DNA from: Rhodoferax sp.
GTDB lineage: Bacteria; Pseudomonadota; Gammaproteobacteria; Burkholderiales; Burkholderiaceae_C
Direction: 5' to 3'
Assembly (NCBI GenBank): GCA_020048255.1
Contig: JAIFMR010000192.1
Span: 1 to 7,294 of the forward strand
Length of the DNA: 7,294 bases
Shown here: positions 5,608-7,294 of the stretch, piece by piece
Numbering within the stretch: position 1 is the stretch's first letter
How the letters are laid out: the number at the start of each line of letters is the position of its first letter
Translations under genes and position numbers: made by a program
Notes under the pieces: model-generated
What the model saw: the letters and a program-made list of their open reading frames with translations, nothing else
The model's database searches: none
Told to the model about the DNA's origin: nothing

Positions 5608-6705
5608 ATGTCGAGCATGATGAAAGCTGCGGTGTTTGTCGAGCCTGGCCGCATTGAAATTGTTGACAAACGAATCCCTGATGTCGGCCCTAACGAGGCT
5701 TTGATCCGCATCACGACCACCACCATTTGCGGGACCGATATTCACATCCTGAAGGGCGAATACCCGGTCGCCAAGGGGCTGACCATTGGACATGAGCCCG
5801 TGGGCGTCATTGAAAAGCTGGGCAGTGCGGTTCAGGGGTACAAGGAAGGCCAGCGCGTCATTGCTGGCGCCATTTGTCCCAATTTCAACTCTTATGCAGC
5901 GCAGGATGGCGCGCCATCTCAAGACGGCAGCTACCTGATTCCTTCCGGACTCTGTGGTTGCCACGGCTTCAAAGCCACCGCGGGCTGGCGCTTTGGCAAT
6001 CTGATTGACGGCGCGCAGGCCGAGTATGTGCTGGTACCTGACGCGCAGGGCAACCTGGCACCCGTTCCGGATGGTTTGACAGATGAACAGGTGCTGATGT
6101 GCCCGGACATCATGTCGACCGGTTTCAAGGGTGCTGAAAACGCCAACATCAGAATCGGTGACACCGTGGTGATCTTTGCCCAAGGTCCGATTGGCTTGTG
6201 CGCCACCGCCGGGGCGCGCTTAATGGGTGCCAGCACCATCATTACCGTCGACGGCAACGACCACCGTTTGGAAATATCCAAAAAAATGGGCGCGGACCTG
6301 ACCCTGAACTTCAATCACTGCGACGTGGTCGCTGAGATCATGAAGATCACCCAGGGGCGCGGCGCGGACTCGGCCATTGAAGCGCTGGGCACGCAGGCTA
6401 CGTTTGAGTCGGCGCTGCGTGTGCTCAAGCCCGGTGGCACCTTGTCAAGCTTGGGGGTCTATTCCAGCGACCTGAAAATTCCGCTGTCTGCCTTTGCCGC
6501 CGGACTCGGTGACCACAGGATCAATACAGCGCTGTGTCCGGGCGGCAAGGAGCGCATGCGCCGCCTGCTCAATGTGGTGGCTTCCGGCCGGGTCGACCTG
6601 GGTGTGTTGGTGACCCACACCTACAAGCTGGAAGACATCACCGCCGCTTACGACCTGTTTGCCCATCAGCGTGATGGTGTGCTCAAGATCGCTATCAAGC
6701 CGTAA
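5608..6705 (+). CDS. Zinc-dependent medium-chain alcohol dehydrogenase, isopropanol-dehydrogenase type, probably NAD-dependent
   Basis: 365 residues from the ATG at 5608. A cytoplasmic MDR-family enzyme expected to interconvert alcohols and aldehydes or ketones. The order of blocks follows Clostridium beijerinckii/Thermoanaerobacter secondary alcohol dehydrogenase. The catalytic zinc ligands are Cys41 (ICGTDIH), His62 with Glu63 (GHEPVG), and Asp167 (CPDIMSTG, matching Asp150 of the clostridial enzyme). GWRFGNLIDG (126-135) and TALCPGG near the C-terminus match GWKFSNFKDG and GGLCPGG there. The usual four-Cys structural zinc lobe is absent, as in that subgroup. The nucleotide fold has AQGPIGL (191-197). 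Asp215 in TVDGND stands where the NADP-dependent clostridial enzyme has Gly198-Ser-Arg, which favours NAD. The substrate cannot be told from sequence. An in-frame ATG at 5572 would add 12 residues but has badly spaced SD. It stands divergent from glycerate kinase behind a dyad-rich leader. Confidence 0.9.
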   Translation: MSSMMKAAVFVEPGRIEIVDKRIPDVGPNEALIRITTTTICGTDIHILKGEYPVAKGLTIGHEPVGVIEKLGSAVQGYKEGQRVIAGAICPNFNSYAAQDGAPSQDGSYLIPSGLCGCHGFKATAGWRFGNLIDGAQAEYVLVPDAQGNLAPVPDGLTDEQVLMCPDIMSTGFKGAENANIRIGDTVVIFAQGPIGLCATAGARLMGASTIITVDGNDHRLEISKKMGADLTLNFNHCDVVAEIMKITQGRGADSAIEALGTQATFESALRVLKPGGTLSSLGVYSSDLKIPLSAFAAGLGDHRINTALCPGGKERMRRLLNVVASGRVDLGVLVTHTYKLEDITAAYDLFAHQRDGVLKIAIKP

Positions 6706-6759
6706 CTACAACAAAGGTCGCCGTCAAATCGGTGCAGCTCAAAAAAAGGCAGGTTTGAT

Positions 6760-7161
6760 ATGAAACTGAAACGTTGGGTTCTATTGTCGACAGTCCTGGT
6801 TTCTCTTGTTGCGAAAAGTCAGGTGCCGGCCTCCATCGGAGCAATACCGACCAAAGAGGATTGTTTCGGCTTCATTGCCATACTGCCTACCTTTCACAGC
6901 GAAAAGATGAAAGTCTTTTATGACCTGAACCCGAATGCAAGTGGCAAAGAAATGGTGGAAAAAATTCAGTCACTGGCCGACAGCGGCGACAAGGATCTGC
7001 AGTACACCTACAGCCAGTTGCTTCTCAATGGCTACTGCGTGCCAAAGGATATTTGTGCCGCACGGCGGTATCTGGAGAAATCACGTGGCGGCTCCAACAA
7101 CTGGGAGCAAATTTACCCAATATCGCCGTGGCCCAAGGACATAGATTCCCTGTGCAATTGA
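6760..7161 (+). CDS. Small exported protein with one Sel1-like repeat
   Basis: 133 residues. The N-terminus has Lys2/Lys4/Arg5, then a hydrophobic core (WVLLSTVLVSLVA) and AKS-QVPA, reading as a Sec signal peptide cleaved around residues 20-24; there is no lipobox. Residues 72-111 fit one Sel1-like/TPR-type repeat: LADSGDKDLQYTYSQLLLNG, then a GYCVPKD turn and an AARRYLEKS helix. Four cysteines (35, 93, 99, 132) would allow two disulfides in the periplasm. Single Sel1-like repeats usually mediate protein contacts; no specific partner is indicated. Base composition is close to half G+C by eye, clearly lower than the flanking genes, which fits recent acquisition or relaxed constraint. The SD is weak (AGG about 6 nt before the ATG). 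It lies 54 bp after the alcohol dehydrogenase stop with no visible terminator between them. The precise family is not recognised. Confidence 0.65.
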   Translation: MKLKRWVLLSTVLVSLVAKSQVPASIGAIPTKEDCFGFIAILPTFHSEKMKVFYDLNPNASGKEMVEKIQSLADSGDKDLQYTYSQLLLNGYCVPKDICAARRYLEKSRGGSNNWEQIYPISPWPKDIDSLCN

Positions 7162-7211
7162 TGATGGTGGGCGGCATGAGGGTCTTTGGCCCCATTCAAG
7201 TACAAAGGAAT
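7162..7211. other. Non-coding gap after the Sel1-like gene, nothing identified
   Basis: About 50 bp of mixed composition. GGGTCTTTGGCCC (around 7181-7193) is only a weak GGG/CCC hairpin without a T-run, so I do not call a terminator. Confidence 0.3.
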
Positions 7212-7292
7212 TTAGGTATAAGAAGATTTGGAAGCGGCATACTCTGCCATCCCCAATTCAATTTCAACCAAGATGGCCATGAACCTGCTGCG
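7212..7292 (-). CDS. Possible C-terminal tail (26 aa) of a reverse-strand gene entering from the right edge
   Basis: Reading the reverse strand from 7292, one frame stays open for 26 codons to a TAA at 7214-7212, giving a helix-like tail (RFMAILVEIELGMAEYAASK, then SSYT). The other two reverse frames give a shorter run or a less protein-like composition. The open stretch is short enough to be chance. On the forward strand, an ATG at 7273 could instead begin a gene (MAMNLLR) running off the edge. I recognise neither. Confidence 0.18.
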   Translation of the reverse strand, partial: RSRFMAILVEIELGMAEYAASKSSYT

Positions 7293-7294
7293 CC

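Overview
The window is GC-rich, densely coding bacterial DNA. Codon use, gene families and one intergenic repeat point to a betaproteobacterium, most likely a Comamonadaceae member of the Rhodoferax/Polaromonas/Variovorax type. That placement is inference from recalled protein families; no search was run.

Left part (1-3948, + strand): a four-gene run. It opens with the C-terminal ~88% of a TIGR04348-type glycosyltransferase, which I read as the selenosugar synthase SenB. Next is a 741-residue fusion of an FAD-dependent NDH-2-like oxidoreductase to a selenophosphate synthetase (SelD; SenC role in this setting). SenB uses selenophosphate and SenC/SelD makes it, so the pair suggests the selenoneine route, with senA (selenoneine synthase) probably just off the left edge. 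Then come a PaiB-type FMN-binding protein and, sharing an ATGA with its stop, an unannotated-size ORF for a 38-residue single-pass membrane protein. Both the SelD domain and PaiB appear to lack about 20 or more internal residues without loss of frame. Each gap falls in a region expected to be structurally important, which is the oddest thing in the window.

Middle (3958-5262, - strand): a complete glycerate 2-kinase (GckA/TtuD, DUF4147-MOFRL), converging on the small membrane protein gene with only 9 bp between the stop codons.

5263-5607: a 345-bp divergent intergenic region. It holds a degenerate Comamonadaceae-type palindromic repeat and a cluster of three dyad symmetries on the alcohol dehydrogenase side.

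Right part (5608-7294): a zinc-dependent medium-chain alcohol dehydrogenase of the isopropanol-dehydrogenase type (+), then a small exported protein with one Sel1-like repeat in DNA of visibly lower GC (+). The last ~130 bp are mostly non-coding, with a possible C-terminal tail of a reverse-strand gene running off the right edge. No rRNA, tRNA, CRISPR array, insertion sequence or convincing Rho-independent terminator was seen.
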